A DNA stretch of 64,000 nucleotides from Endozoicomonas sp965198415. Lineage in GTDB: Bacteria; Pseudomonadota; Gammaproteobacteria; Pseudomonadales; Endozoicomonadaceae. The translations under genes were made by a program, and so were the position numbers. Positions 37,601 to 48,300 of this stretch are shown one piece after another. Where the stretch lies: the NCBI GenBank assembly GCA_965198415.1, contig CBDAPN010000031.1:434001-498000 (forward strand), read 5' to 3'. Numbering within the stretch: the first letter of the stretch is position 1; every line of letters starts with the position of its first letter. Below the pieces are notes generated by a model. That model was not told the origin of the DNA. It saw only the letters and a list, made by a program, of their open reading frames with translations, and made no database searches.

Positions 37601-39579
37601 TGGTCTCCAATGGCCTGTTCGTGGGTGATGATACGGTCTAAAGGATCTTTTCGCTGGCGCAGTCGAAACCCTAGAGGTGATTCTTGCACTTTGGCATTCA
37701 AGCCATCAACGCCATAGGTGTAATACTCTGTTTTGTGAACATTACCCTCTGGGTCGGTGCGGCGGATTAGCTGGTTCAGCTTGTTATAACGGTACTCGGT
37801 CTTTTCACCTCGGGGGGATATTTTGGTAAGTAACTGACTGTTTCGGGTATCGACCCGTTTTTTGGTCACATAGCCAAGGCTGTTCTCAAATTCAGTGGCT
37901 AATATGGCCGATTCTTTATCGAAGTGGTAACGGGTTTTTTTATGGGTTTTCTGTACGCCGGGCATTCCTGCGGCTATCCACTTCCATTGTCGGAAGGTTT
38001 CACGGCCCATGTCATCGTATTGATAGTTTATTTGTTGCCAGGGCTGCCAGAGGCTGACCTTGTCTTTGCTTAAGGCATAAGTCATCTTGGCGCTGTGGTT
38101 TTTCTTGTCGGGCGTTAAGTGGTATTTGGTTTGCACCGCTTTGGCGGACACCCCATCTTTTTCAATGGTTTGTGACAACAAATTGAAATGGTCGGTAAAA
38201 TATTGATGTTCAACGGATCTTATTTCACGCCAATAGTCGTCTTGTCGATGATAGACCCAGTGGGTCTCTCTGGTTTTATTACCAAACAGGTCGTGACTGA
38301 AGTCAATACGATTGCTGGGCAAGTATTTCTGCTGCGCTTCGTTCCAGACGAAATAATCGATTTTTTTTGGTTTGTCGTAATTGGTTGAGCGACTGTATTT
38401 GAAAGGGGCGATGGGGTATTCATAGTCGACTTTAATATAGTCTTTGTTGTCTTTGAGGGTGCGAATGGTTACTGGCAAATGCATGAAGTTATATTCATAG
38501 ACCTGATGCTTAATGGTTAAGTTATCAGGGTCGCCGTTGGTTTGTTTGACCTCGACACTGTAGCGATAATTTTGGTCATTGCTGTCAACTAAGCTATCGG
38601 ATGAGTTGGTGAAGGTGTACAAAGGATAACCGGTATAATTATTTCCCCTTCGATAGTGGTAAAAAGTTTCGTGGTAAATTTTTTGGGAGCCTAATTCAAA
38701 CTGTTTGAAATAAGTGACCACGGGCATAGAGCTGTTACCCTCATGCGTGGCGTAGGGAATGGTGTCGTACGCTAATTTAGTCATCAGACCCGATGGGGTG
38801 AGAATAGTCTGCAAAAGGTGATAAGAAGCTACTTCAATGTAGTTGATTTCATAGCGCTGCTGCATGGTGTTGACAATGGTCTTGATGCCAATGTCGTTAA
38901 AATAGATGCGCTGCTTCCTGCCATCGGGATAGCGAACAATAAAAGTATTGGGCTCGTAGTGAAAAGTGTAACGGTTACCGTAGTGATCAGTAATTGCCGC
39001 CAGTTTGGCCTTTGTTGCACTATGAACGGGTTGTTCGTATTCAATGGTGATCTGATTACCAAAGCGGTCTCTTTTGAGAACCAGCAGACCTAGCTGGGAA
39101 AAGTAACTCTCGCTGCCATCATTATGCTGAGATTTAAAACGGTATGTTTGTGAGGGTATGCAGGGAATTTCCTGATTCACCCCTTCATCTTTAAAGGAGA
39201 AGCCGTGCTGGTTAAAGTATTTCAGCCCCGAGGAGAAAAGATGCTCATCATGCCATAACGGGTCGATTAGCCATTGTTGTCCGTTGATCATGGCGGCGCC
39301 ATTTAAAATGTAATCCACATCCAGTTCCCAGCCATTGGGCATACCGAACATTCCCTTTGAATTAAAGTGGTAGACAAGATTGACTCGAAACGGTTTATGG
39401 ATGCCCATGGTTTTAATTAGGGGGTAAGAAAAGCGAAAACTCCCTGTGGCAGCATTAACGGATGCAGGAAAATTAATTGCCTGATTATACGCCTGACTTC
39501 CTCTATATTGGGCAATACCAGACGCTGAATAAAGAAAAGCGAAGAGGATGAGCAGTGCAGCATAGAGTGATCGATTCAT
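34696..39579 (-). CDS. Copy 8: secreted YD/RHS-repeat protein, 1627 aa, family-I tail with ITAM-like pair
   Basis: Signal peptide, YD region and core are as in copy 7, with Asp 1355 of DPLGL at 35515-35517. In the 269-residue tail, hydrophobic segments cover about 1370-1397, 1399-1427 and 1436-1462; the second is glycine-rich with small residues every third or fourth position (1402-1424). The hydrophilic end has YESL (Tyr 1516), then YQTL (Tyr 1540) and YQSI (Tyr 1553) spaced as YxxL-x9-YxxI. It continues with PPRVSGRD, PPAPEG and the terminal GDASL (1603-1607) 20 residues from the end. Copy 9 has nearly the same tail, so these two may be a recent duplication or conversion. The start follows a weak GAG ribosome site. 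Confidence 0.96.
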   Translation of the reverse strand: MNRSLYAALLILFAFLYSASGIAQYRGSQAYNQAINFPASVNAATGSFRFSYPLIKTMGIHKPFRVNLVYHFNSKGMFGMPNGWELDVDYILNGAAMINGQQWLIDPLWHDEHLFSSGLKYFNQHGFSFKDEGVNQEIPCIPSQTYRFKSQHNDGSESYFSQLGLLVLKRDRFGNQITIEYEQPVHSATKAKLAAITDHYGNRYTFHYEPNTFIVRYPDGRKQRIYFNDIGIKTIVNTMQQRYEINYIEVASYHLLQTILTPSGLMTKLAYDTIPYATHEGNSSMPVVTYFKQFELGSQKIYHETFYHYRRGNNYTGYPLYTFTNSSDSLVDSNDQNYRYSVEVKQTNGDPDNLTIKHQVYEYNFMHLPVTIRTLKDNKDYIKVDYEYPIAPFKYSRSTNYDKPKKIDYFVWNEAQQKYLPSNRIDFSHDLFGNKTRETHWVYHRQDDYWREIRSVEHQYFTDHFNLLSQTIEKDGVSAKAVQTKYHLTPDKKNHSAKMTYALSKDKVSLWQPWQQINYQYDDMGRETFRQWKWIAAGMPGVQKTHKKTRYHFDKESAILATEFENSLGYVTKKRVDTRNSQLLTKISPRGEKTEYRYNKLNQLIRRTDPEGNVHKTEYYTYGVDGLNAKVQESPLGFRLRQRKDPLDRIITHEQAIGDQYTVLDRKEYNAFGKLALHKNHSGQITTFHYDDQMRLKARIDPWNNKITHLYNDDDMTEHVFINNIRHRKIIKTPWLFKTAVTHYPLNDKDTVVVEEQVTKNGFDQVIHEQSAILDEKTSKRSSIIQNTYHYNPSHNKTQIKTQGFDGITMTKKSTYDLFGNQHTFTKRQSGNALNSCHSGYRYFYNSENRLVRVVSPPSDSAEQLVNQYRYDENGREIEHRLPNGRSIIKTYTPRGQVQSVKWDRKGENYTVFHHYDADGLLLQLSDTNDQHQYYQRDSRGNITRLTYPDRHEQKYEYDRLNRVVKQVTTAKTTLTYQYNDMDLGKLSAIHSDDSHMRFNYGTDDNGIKGRLITIERDITGTGKTIEYLGYGPFGRKTKSTATTYAGAPVFSSAYRYLPRGEMVEQTVHSWTEAEPATVNVSRYDYDALRRLTKETHQQNQNPSTQISYHYDGNDNLIKEQRTPANKTIHRHYNALDQLTHEETTTNEPLSSNVKKETAHFVHDKNGHIVVGQRGIKYQYDDLGLLQKVTDADDKMLVEFEYLPNGLLAHKYTNSDRQSFYYDLNHNALTVLKNQKFYDLIRHSGKYLGTLMKGGGEQLFIANQSTAAKLSRNAQGNQTTTSYAYEGYGQTQRLNGSEPGLDFLWNQELADKTTNLVYLKNRFYHPDLKRFTSRDPMHVDNRYSYANANPILFTDPLGLHTGLNHSSNEYMTFGVVVFFLSTLISAVSLFVPAALATNLTISAAVGFASGLAGMASGLCLIGAQLAFNDKESRVAQALEDAAIALGALAIAGSISAAVPNIVKAFGIESKLVNVLTTWPPRAVAIEQETQLSTLANLNVARRAVEASNMVAEDNLYESLPLSNIVRPRPVAQTEEESNFYQTLEPNDSNDDTYQSIPPRVSGRDIPPAPEGAGASTTSNSPPKFISTLKVQIKPQFTMTAKTGDASLQEEWTSPVENPTPPKEDPLH

Positions 39580-40015
39580 AGCTTTCTCATACTTTAGATT
39601 CAGGCTGGAACAATGGTGATCTCTACGAGATTAGCTTAGACGACAGAAAGCAATTACACAGCTCGTCTTTGAATATTGGTCTGTTTCGCATAGTACAGTT
39701 TTACATAATGGTATAAGCCGTATTGCCCCTTAGTGCAAACCGTGTGGCGATCAAAATGCATTAAGAGACTGGCTAGGCTTTGTGACTCTTAATAATTATT
39801 GAGGTAGTGGTGTTTTGTTGCCTACCAAGGGCAATGCTTGGCGCTCAAAGCCTGAAAGGTGGGTCGGTATGAGACTTTCACCCAAATTTGAGTATAAAAT
39901 TATTTTAAGCCTACATCTGCCATTAGATACTAAAAAAATGGGTGGACATTTTTTTAACCAGCTGCAGTGCAGCTGGCTATCTCTGGGAAAAGCCTCTTAA
40001 CCTTTACTGTAATCC
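39580..40015 (-). repeat. Spacer between copies 9 and 8: 209-bp block plus long 3' block
   Basis: Upstream block 39580-39788, long 3' block 39789-40015. Double hairpin at 39932-39976 (A/T stem 39932-39955, GC palindrome 39958-39976). No gene. Confidence 0.8.
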
Positions 40016-43000
40016 TCAGTGTAAAGGGTCTTCTTTGGGTGGCGTTGGATTTTCTACAGGGCTAGTCCACTCCTCTTGTAAAGAGGCATCACCGGTTTTG
40101 GCCGTTATGGTAAATTGAGGCTTGACTTGTACTTTGAGAGTACTGGTAAATTTTGGGGGCGAATTTAATGTTGTAGAGGCGCCTGCTCCCTCTGGGGCTG
40201 GGGGAATGTCTCTACCGGATACCCTTGGAGGGATGCTCTGGTACGTATCATCGTTAGAATCATTCGGTTCTAATGTTTGGTAGAAATTAGACTCTTCCTC
40301 CGTTTGAGCAACCGGCCTTGGTCGTACGATATTACTCAATGGAAGGCTTTCATATAGGTTATCTTCTGCGACCATATTACTTGCTTCAACAGCCCTTCTG
40401 GCTACATTGAGATGGGCCAAAGTTGACAGTTGAGTTTCTTGTTCTATTGCTACAGCTCTTGGTGGCCATGTTGTTAAAACGTTAACGAGCTTGCTTTCAA
40501 TGCCAAACGCTTTGACGATGTTGGGTACTGCTGCAGAAATACTTCCTGCGATGGCCAGAGCACCAAAAGCAATGGCCGCATCCTCAAGCGCCTGCGCCAC
40601 ACGACTCTCTTTATCGTCAAACGCAAGCTGTGCCCCTATCAGACAGAAGCCTGAAGCGATACCCGCCAATCCAGAAGCCAAACCTACGGCAGCGGATATA
40701 GACAAGTTAGCAGTCAAGGTAGCTGGAATGACCATCGAGAGCGAGCTAATAAGCGTACTAATAAAGGTAACGACAACGCCAAAAATCATATATTCGTTAG
40801 AACTATGGTTTAAGCCAGTGTGCAGTCCCAGAGGGTCTGTAAAGAGAATGGGATTGGCATTGGCATAGCTGTAGCGGTTATCCACATGCATAGGGTCGCG
40901 ACTGGTAAAGCGTTTTAGATCGGGGTGATAAAAGCGGTTTTTTAAATAGACAAGATTGGTTGTCTTGTCAGCAAGCTCTTGGTTCCATAAAAAATCCAGA
41001 CCGGGCTCGGAGCCGTTGAGTCTTTGCGTTTGACCGTAACCTTCATAAGCGTATGAGGTGGTCGTTTGATTACCCTGCGCATTGCGGCTTAGCTTGGCTG
41101 CGGTGCTTTGATTGGCAATGAACAGTTGTTCACCACCGCCTTTCATTAATGTGCCCAGATACTTTCCACTGTGTCGAATCAGGTCGTAGAACTTTTGGTT
41201 TTTAAGCACGGTTAATGCGTTATGATTCAAATCGTAATAAAAGCTTTGTCGGTCACTGTTGGTGTACTTATGGGCCAGCAAGCCGTTGGGTAAATATTCA
41301 AACTCGACCAGCATTTTGTCATCGGCATCAGTGACCTTTTGCAGCAGGCCCAGATCGTCGTATTGGTATTGAATTCCGCGTTGGCCGACGACTATGTGCC
41401 CATTTTTATCGTGTACAAAATGCGCCGTTTCCTTTTTTACGTTGGAGCTTAATGGCTCATTGGTGGTTGTATCCTCATGGGTGAGTTGATCCAGCGCGTT
41501 ATAATGACGGTGGATGGTTTTGTGCGCCGGGGTGCGTTGCTCTTTAATCAGGTTATCGTTGCCGTCGTAGTGATAGCTGATCTGGGTTGAGGGGTTTTGA
41601 TTCTGCTGGTGCGTCTCCTTAGTCAGCCTTCTGAACGCATCGTAATCATAACGGGAAACATTGACAGTCGCTGGTTCTGCTTCTGTCCATGAGTGTACCG
41701 TTTGTTCGACCATTTCCCCCCGGGGTAAGTAACGATAAGCACTGGAAAAAACCGGGGCGCCAGCATAGGTAGTGGCTGTGGATTTTGTCTTCCGGCCAAA
41801 GGGGCCATACCCGAGGTATTCAATGGTTTTACCGGTACCGGTGATGTCTCTCTCAATGGCGATTAAGCGACCTTTTATGCCATTGTCGTCGGTTCCGTAG
41901 TTAAAGCGCATGTGGCTGTCATCGCTATGGATGGCAGACAGTTTGCCCAAGTCCAGGTCATTGTACTGATAGGTCAATGTCGTCTTTGCGGTAGTGACCT
42001 GTTTGACCACCCGGTTTAGGCGATCATACTCGTACTTCTGTTCACGCCGGTCAGGGTAAGTGAGGCGGGTGATGTTACCTCTTGGATCCCGTTGGTAGTA
42101 CTGGTGCTGATCGTTGGTGTCAGAGAGCTGAAGTAACAGGCCATCAGCATCATAGTGGTGAAAAACCGTGTAGTTTTCGCCCTTGCGATCCCATTTGACC
42201 GACTGGACTTGCCCTCTTGGGGTGTACGTTTTGATAATACTGCGGCCGTTGGGCAGGCGGTGCTCAATTTCCCGGCCATTCTCATCGTAGCGATACTGGT
42301 TGACCAGCTGCTCGGCGCTATCGGATGGTGGGGACACCACGCGCACCAGACGATTTTCTGAATTGTAGAAATACCGATAACCGCTATGGCAGGAGTTCAG
42401 GGCGTTACCGCTTTGTCGTTTAGTAAACGTGTGTTGATTACCGAACAGATCATAAGTGGACTTTTTGGTCATGGTGATGCCGTCAAAGCCCTGCATTTTT
42501 ATTTGGGTTTTATTGTGGCTGGGATTGTACTGATAGGTGTTTTGAATGATCGAGCTTCGCTTTGAAGTTTTTTCGTCAAGAATCGCGCTCTGCTCATGAA
42601 TCACCTGATCAAAGCCATTTTTGGTTACTTGCTCCTCCACCACAACGGTATCTTTATCGTTGAGGGGGTAGTGAGTGACTGCTGTTTTAAACAACCAAGG
42701 TGTTTTGATTATTTTTCTATGACGGATGTTGTTTATAAAGACATGCTCAGTCATATCATCGTCATTGTAGAGGTGGGTGATTTTATTATTCCAGGGATCG
42801 ATGCGTGCTTTCAGGCGCATTTGGTCATCGTAGTGAAAGGTGGTTATCTGGCCCGAATGATTTTTGTGCAGAGCCAGTTTTCCAAAAGCATTGTACTCTT
42901 TTCGATCCAGAACGGTGTACTGGTCTCCAATGGCCTGTTCGTGGGTGATGATACGGTCTAAAGGATCTTTTCGCTGGCGCAGTCGAAACCCTAGAGGTGA

Positions 43001-44899
43001 TTCTTGCACTTTGGCATTCAAGCCATCAACGCCATAGGTGTAATACTCTGTTTTGTGAACATTACCCTCTGGGTCGGTGCGGCGGATTAGCTGGTTCAGC
43101 TTGTTATAACGGTACTCGGTCTTTTCACCTCGGGGGGATATTTTGGTAAGTAACTGACTGTTTCGGGTATCGACCCGTTTTTTGGTTACATAGCCAAGGC
43201 TGTTCTCAAATTCAGTGGCTAATATGGCCGATTCTTTATCGAAGTGGTAACGGGTTTTTTTATGGGTTTTCTGTACGCCGGGCATTCCTGCGGCTATCCA
43301 CTTCCATTGTCGGAAGGTTTCACGGCCGATGTCATCGTATTGATAGCTTATTTGTTGCCAGGGCTGCCAGAGGCTGACCTTGTCTTTGCTTAAGGCATAA
43401 GTCATCTTGGCGCTGTGGTTTTTCTTGTCGGGTGTTAAGTGGTATTTGGTTTGCACCGCTTTGGCGGACACCCCGTCTTTTTCAATGGTTTGTGACAACA
43501 AATTGAAATGGTCGGTAAAATATTGATGTTCAACGGATCTTATTTTACGCCAATAGTCTTTTTGTCGATGATAGACCCAGTGGGTCTCTCTGGTTTTATT
43601 ACCAAACAGGTCGTGACTGAAGTCAATACGATTGCTGGGCAAGTATTTCTGCTGCCCTTCGTTCCAGACGAAATAATCGATTTTTTTTGGTTTGTCGTAA
43701 TTGGTTGAGCGACTGTATTTGAAAGGGGCGATGGGGTATTCATAGCCGACTTTAATATAGTCTTTGTTGTCTTTGAGGGTGCGAATGGTTACTGGCAAAT
43801 GCATGAAGTTATATTCATAGACCTGATGCTTAATGGTTAAGTTATCAGGGTCGCCGTTGGTTTGTTTGACCTCGACACTGTAGCGATAATTTTGGTCATT
43901 GCTGTCAACTAAGCTATCGGATGAGTTGGTGAAGGTGTACAAAGGATAACCGGTATAATTATTTCCCCTTCGATAGTGGTAAAAAGTTTCGTGGTAAATT
44001 TTTTGGGAGCCTAATTCAAACTGTTTGAAATAAGTGACCACGGGCATAGAGCTGTTACCCTCATGCGTGGTGTAGGGAATGGTGTCGTACGCTAATTTAG
44101 TCATCAGACCCGATGGGGTGAGAATAGTCTGCAAAAGGTGATAAGAAGCTACTTCAATGTAGTTGATTTCATAGCGCTGCTGCATGGTGTTGACAATGGT
44201 CTTGATGCCAATGTCGTTAAAATAGACCCGCTGCTCCCTGCCATCGGGGTAGCGAACAATAAAAGTATTGGGCTCGTAGTGAAAGGTGTAACGGTTACCG
44301 TAGTGATCAGTAATTGCCGCCAGTTTGGCCTTTGTTGCACTATGGACGGGTTGTTCATATTCAATGGTGATCTGATTACCAAAGCGGTCTCTTTTGAGAA
44401 CCAGCAGACCTAACTGGGAAAAGTAACTCTCGCTGCCATTACTATGCTGAGCTTTAAAACGGTATGTTTGTGAGGGTATGCAGGGAATTTCCTGATTCAC
44501 CCCTTCATCTTTAAAGGAGAAGCCGTGCTGGTTAAAGTATTTCAGCCCCGAGGAGAAAAGATACTCGTCATGCCATAACGGGTCGATTAGCCATTGTTGT
44601 CCGTTGATCATGGCGGTGCCATTTAAAATGTAATCCACATCCAGCTCCCAGCCATTGGGCATACCGAACATTCCCTTTGAATTAAAGTGGTAGACAAGAT
44701 TGACTCGAAACGGTTTATGGATGCCCATGGTTTTAATTAGGGGGTAAGAAAAGCGAAAACTCCCTGTGGCAGCATTAACGGATGCAGGAAAATTAATTGC
44801 CTGATTATACGCCTGACTCCCTCTATATTGGGCAATACCAGGCGCTGAATAAAGAAAAGCGACGAAGATGAGCAGTGCAGCATAGAGTGATCGATTCAT
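40016..44899 (-). CDS. Copy 9: secreted YD/RHS-repeat protein, 1627 aa, family-I tail
   Basis: It is the same length as copy 8 throughout (Asp 1355 at 40835-40837) and has the same tyrosine motifs at residues 1516, 1540 and 1553 (YQTL/YQSI pair at 40232-40282). Differences from copy 8 cluster in the first hydrophobic segment of the tail (MIFGVVVTFISTLISSLSM) and in scattered core positions. Its N-terminal part (WHDEYLFSSG, AQHSNGSESY) is closest to copy 11 rather than to its neighbours 8 and 10, while its tail is closest to copy 8. This is a clear mosaic. It is followed by a long 3' block. Confidence 0.96.
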   Translation of the reverse strand: MNRSLYAALLIFVAFLYSAPGIAQYRGSQAYNQAINFPASVNAATGSFRFSYPLIKTMGIHKPFRVNLVYHFNSKGMFGMPNGWELDVDYILNGTAMINGQQWLIDPLWHDEYLFSSGLKYFNQHGFSFKDEGVNQEIPCIPSQTYRFKAQHSNGSESYFSQLGLLVLKRDRFGNQITIEYEQPVHSATKAKLAAITDHYGNRYTFHYEPNTFIVRYPDGREQRVYFNDIGIKTIVNTMQQRYEINYIEVASYHLLQTILTPSGLMTKLAYDTIPYTTHEGNSSMPVVTYFKQFELGSQKIYHETFYHYRRGNNYTGYPLYTFTNSSDSLVDSNDQNYRYSVEVKQTNGDPDNLTIKHQVYEYNFMHLPVTIRTLKDNKDYIKVGYEYPIAPFKYSRSTNYDKPKKIDYFVWNEGQQKYLPSNRIDFSHDLFGNKTRETHWVYHRQKDYWRKIRSVEHQYFTDHFNLLSQTIEKDGVSAKAVQTKYHLTPDKKNHSAKMTYALSKDKVSLWQPWQQISYQYDDIGRETFRQWKWIAAGMPGVQKTHKKTRYHFDKESAILATEFENSLGYVTKKRVDTRNSQLLTKISPRGEKTEYRYNKLNQLIRRTDPEGNVHKTEYYTYGVDGLNAKVQESPLGFRLRQRKDPLDRIITHEQAIGDQYTVLDRKEYNAFGKLALHKNHSGQITTFHYDDQMRLKARIDPWNNKITHLYNDDDMTEHVFINNIRHRKIIKTPWLFKTAVTHYPLNDKDTVVVEEQVTKNGFDQVIHEQSAILDEKTSKRSSIIQNTYQYNPSHNKTQIKMQGFDGITMTKKSTYDLFGNQHTFTKRQSGNALNSCHSGYRYFYNSENRLVRVVSPPSDSAEQLVNQYRYDENGREIEHRLPNGRSIIKTYTPRGQVQSVKWDRKGENYTVFHHYDADGLLLQLSDTNDQHQYYQRDPRGNITRLTYPDRREQKYEYDRLNRVVKQVTTAKTTLTYQYNDLDLGKLSAIHSDDSHMRFNYGTDDNGIKGRLIAIERDITGTGKTIEYLGYGPFGRKTKSTATTYAGAPVFSSAYRYLPRGEMVEQTVHSWTEAEPATVNVSRYDYDAFRRLTKETHQQNQNPSTQISYHYDGNDNLIKEQRTPAHKTIHRHYNALDQLTHEDTTTNEPLSSNVKKETAHFVHDKNGHIVVGQRGIQYQYDDLGLLQKVTDADDKMLVEFEYLPNGLLAHKYTNSDRQSFYYDLNHNALTVLKNQKFYDLIRHSGKYLGTLMKGGGEQLFIANQSTAAKLSRNAQGNQTTTSYAYEGYGQTQRLNGSEPGLDFLWNQELADKTTNLVYLKNRFYHPDLKRFTSRDPMHVDNRYSYANANPILFTDPLGLHTGLNHSSNEYMIFGVVVTFISTLISSLSMVIPATLTANLSISAAVGLASGLAGIASGFCLIGAQLAFDDKESRVAQALEDAAIAFGALAIAGSISAAVPNIVKAFGIESKLVNVLTTWPPRAVAIEQETQLSTLAHLNVARRAVEASNMVAEDNLYESLPLSNIVRPRPVAQTEEESNFYQTLEPNDSNDDTYQSIPPRVSGRDIPPAPEGAGASTTLNSPPKFTSTLKVQVKPQFTITAKTGDASLQEEWTSPVENPTPPKEDPLH

Positions 44900-45336
44900 A
44901 GCTTTCTCATACTTAAGATTCAGGCTGGGACAATGGTGGTCTCTACGAGATTATCTTAGACGACAGAAAGCAATTACACAGTTCGTCTTTGAATATTGGT
45001 CTGTTTCGCATAGTACAGTTTTACATAATGGTATAAGCCGTATAGCCCCTTAGTGCAAACCGTGTGGCGATCAAAATGCATTAAGAGACTGGCTAGGCTT
45101 TGTGACTCTTAATAACTATTGAGGTAGTGGTGTTTTGTTGCCTACCAAGGGCAATGCTTGGTGCTCAAAGCCTGAAAGGTGGGTCGGTATGAGACTTTCA
45201 CCCAAATTTGAGTATAAAATTATTTTAAGCCTACATCTGCCATTAGATACTAAAAAAAATGGGTGGACATTTTTTTAACCAGCTGCAGTGCAGCTGGCTA
45301 TCTCTGGGAAAAGCTTCTTAACCTTTACTGTAATCC
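44900..45336 (-). repeat. Spacer between copies 10 and 9: 209-bp block plus long 3' block
   Basis: Upstream block 44900-45108, long 3' block 45109-45336. Double hairpin at 45253-45297. No gene. Confidence 0.8.
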
Positions 45337-48300
45337 TCAGTGTAAAGGGTCTTCTTTGAGTGGCGTTGGATTTTCTACAAGGCTAGTCCACTCCTCTTGT
45401 AAAGAGGCATCACCGGTTTTGGCCGTTATAATAAGTCGAGGCTTGATTTGCACTTTGAGAGTACTGATAAATTTTGGGGGCGAATTTGATGTTGTAGAGG
45501 CGCCTGCTCCCTCTGGGATTGGGGGAAGGTCTCTACCGGATACCCTTGGAGGGATGGTCTCGTACGTATGATCTTTAGAATAATTCCGCTCTAATGGTTC
45601 GTAGAAATGAGACTCTTCCTCCGTTTGAGCAACCGGCCTTGGTCGTACGATATTCCTCAATGGAAGGCGTTCATATAGGTTACCTTCTGAGACCATATCA
45701 CTTCCTTCAACAGCCCTTGTGGCTACATTGAGATCAGCCAAAGTTAACAGTTGAGTTTCTTGTTCTGTTGCTACAGCTCTTGGTGGCCATGATGTTAAAA
45801 TGTTAACGAGCTTGCTTTCAATGCCAAGCGCTTTGACGATGTTGGGTACTGCTGCAGCAATACTTCCTGCGACGGCCAGAACACCTAAAGCAATGGTCGC
45901 ATCCTCAAGCGCCTGCGCCACACGACTCTCTTGATCGTTAAACGCAAGCTGTGCCCCTATCAGGCAGAAGCCTGAAGCGATACCCGCCAATCCAGAAGCC
46001 AAACCTACGGCAGCGGATATTGTCATGGTAGCATTCAAGGCAGCTGGAATGATCACCGAGGCCGCGCTAATAAGCGTACTAAGTAAGGCAAAGACAACGC
46101 CAGCAATTATATATTCGTTAGAACTATGGTTTAAGCCAGAGTGCAGTCCCAGAGGGTCTGTAAAGAGAATGGGATTGGCATTGGCATAGCTGTAGCGGTT
46201 ATCCACATGCGTAGGGTCGCGACTGGTAAAGCGTTTTAGATCGGGGTGATAAAAGCGGTTTTTTAAATAGACAAGATTGGTTGTCTTGTCAGCAAGCTCT
46301 TGGTTCCATAAAAAATTCAGGCCGGGCTCGGAGCCGTTGAGTCTTTGCGTTTGACCGTAACCTTCATAATCGTATGAGACGGTCGTTTGATTACCCTGGG
46401 CATTGAGGCTTAGCTTGGCTGCGGTGCTTTGATTGGCAATGAACAGTTGTTCACCACCGCCTTTCATTAATGTGCCCAGATACTTTCCACTGTGTCGAAT
46501 CAGGTCGTAGAACTTTTGGTTTTTAAGCACGGTTAATGCGTTATGATTCAAATCGTAATAAAAGCTTTGTCGGTCACTGTTGGTGTACTTATGGGCCAGC
46601 AAGCCGTTGGGTAAATATTCAAACTCGACCAGCATTTTGCCATCGGCATCAGTGACCTTTTGCAGCAGGCCCAGATCGTCGTATTGGTATTGAATTCCGT
46701 TTTGGCCAACGACTATGTGCCCATTTTTATCGTGTACAAAGTGCGCGGTTTCCTTTTTTACGTTGGAGCTTAATGGCTCATTGGTGGTTGTATCCTCATG
46801 GGTGAGTTGATCCAGCGCGTTATAATGGCGGTGGATGGTTTTGTTCGCCGGGGTGCGTTGCTCTTTAATCAGGTTATCGTTGCCGTCGTACTGATAGCTG
46901 ATCTGGGTTGAGGGGTTTTGATTCTGCTGGTGCGTCTCTTTAGTCAGCCTTCTGAGCGCATCGTAATCATAACGGGAAACATTGACAGTCGCTGGTTCTG
47001 CTTCTGTCCATGAGTGTACCGTTTGTTCGACCATTTCCCCCCGGGGTAAGTAACGATAAGCACTGGAAAAAACCGGGGCACCAGCATAGGTAGTGGCTGT
47101 GGATTTTGTCTTCCGGCCAAAGGGGCCATACCCGAGGTGTTCAATGGTTTTACCGGTACCGGTGATGTCTCTCTCAATGGCGATTAAGCGACCTTTTATG
47201 CCATTGTCGTCGGTTCCGTAGTTAAAGCGCATGTGGCTGTCATCGCTATGGATAGCGGACAGTTTGCCTAAGTCCATGTCATTGTACTGATAGGTCAATG
47301 TCGTCTTTGCGGTAGTGACCTGTTTGACCACCCGGTTTAGGCGATCATACTCATACTTCTGTTCATGTCGGTCAGGGTAGGTGAGGCGGGTGATGTTGCC
47401 TCTTGAATCCCGTTGGTAGTACTGGTGCTGATCGTTGGTGTCAGAGAGCTGAAGTAACAGGCCATCAGCATCATAGTGGTGAAAAACCGTGTAGTTTTCG
47501 CCCTTGCGATCCCATTTGACCGACTGGACTTGCCCTCTTGGGGTGTACGTTTTGATAATACTGCGGCCGTTGGGCAGGCGGTGCTCAATTTCCCGGCCAT
47601 TCTCATCGTAGCGATACTGGTTGACCAGCTGCTCGGCGCTATCGGATGGTGGGGACACCACGCGCACCAGACGATTTTCTGAATTGTAGAAATACCGATA
47701 ACCGTTATGGCAGGAGTTCAGGGCGTTACCGCTTTGTCGTTTAGTAAACGTGTGTTGATTACCGAACAGATCATAAGTGGACTTTTTGGTCATGGTGATG
47801 CCGTCAAAGCCCTGCATTTTTATTTGGGTTTTATTGTGGCTGGGATTGTACTGATAGGTGTTTTGAATGATCGAGCTTCGCTTTGAAGTTTTTTCGTCAA
47901 GAATCGCACTCTGCTCATGAATCACCTGATCAAAGCCATTTTTGGTTACTTGCTCCTCCACCACAACGGTATCTTTATCGTTGAGGGGGTAGTGAGTGAC
48001 TGCTGTTTTAAACAACCAAGGTGTTTTGATTATTTTTCTATGGCGGATGTTGTTTATAAAGACATGCTCAGTCATATCATCGTCATTGTAGAGGTGGGTG
48101 ATTTTATTATTCCAGGGATCGATGCGTGTTTTCAGGCGCATTTGGTTATCGTAGTGAAAGGTGGTTATCTGGCCCGAATGATTTTTGTGCAGAGCCAGTT
48201 TTCCAAAAGCATTGTACTCTTTTCGATCCAGAACGGTGTACTGGTCTCCAATGGCCTGTTCGTGGGTGATGATACGGTCTAAAGGATCTTTTCGCTGGCG

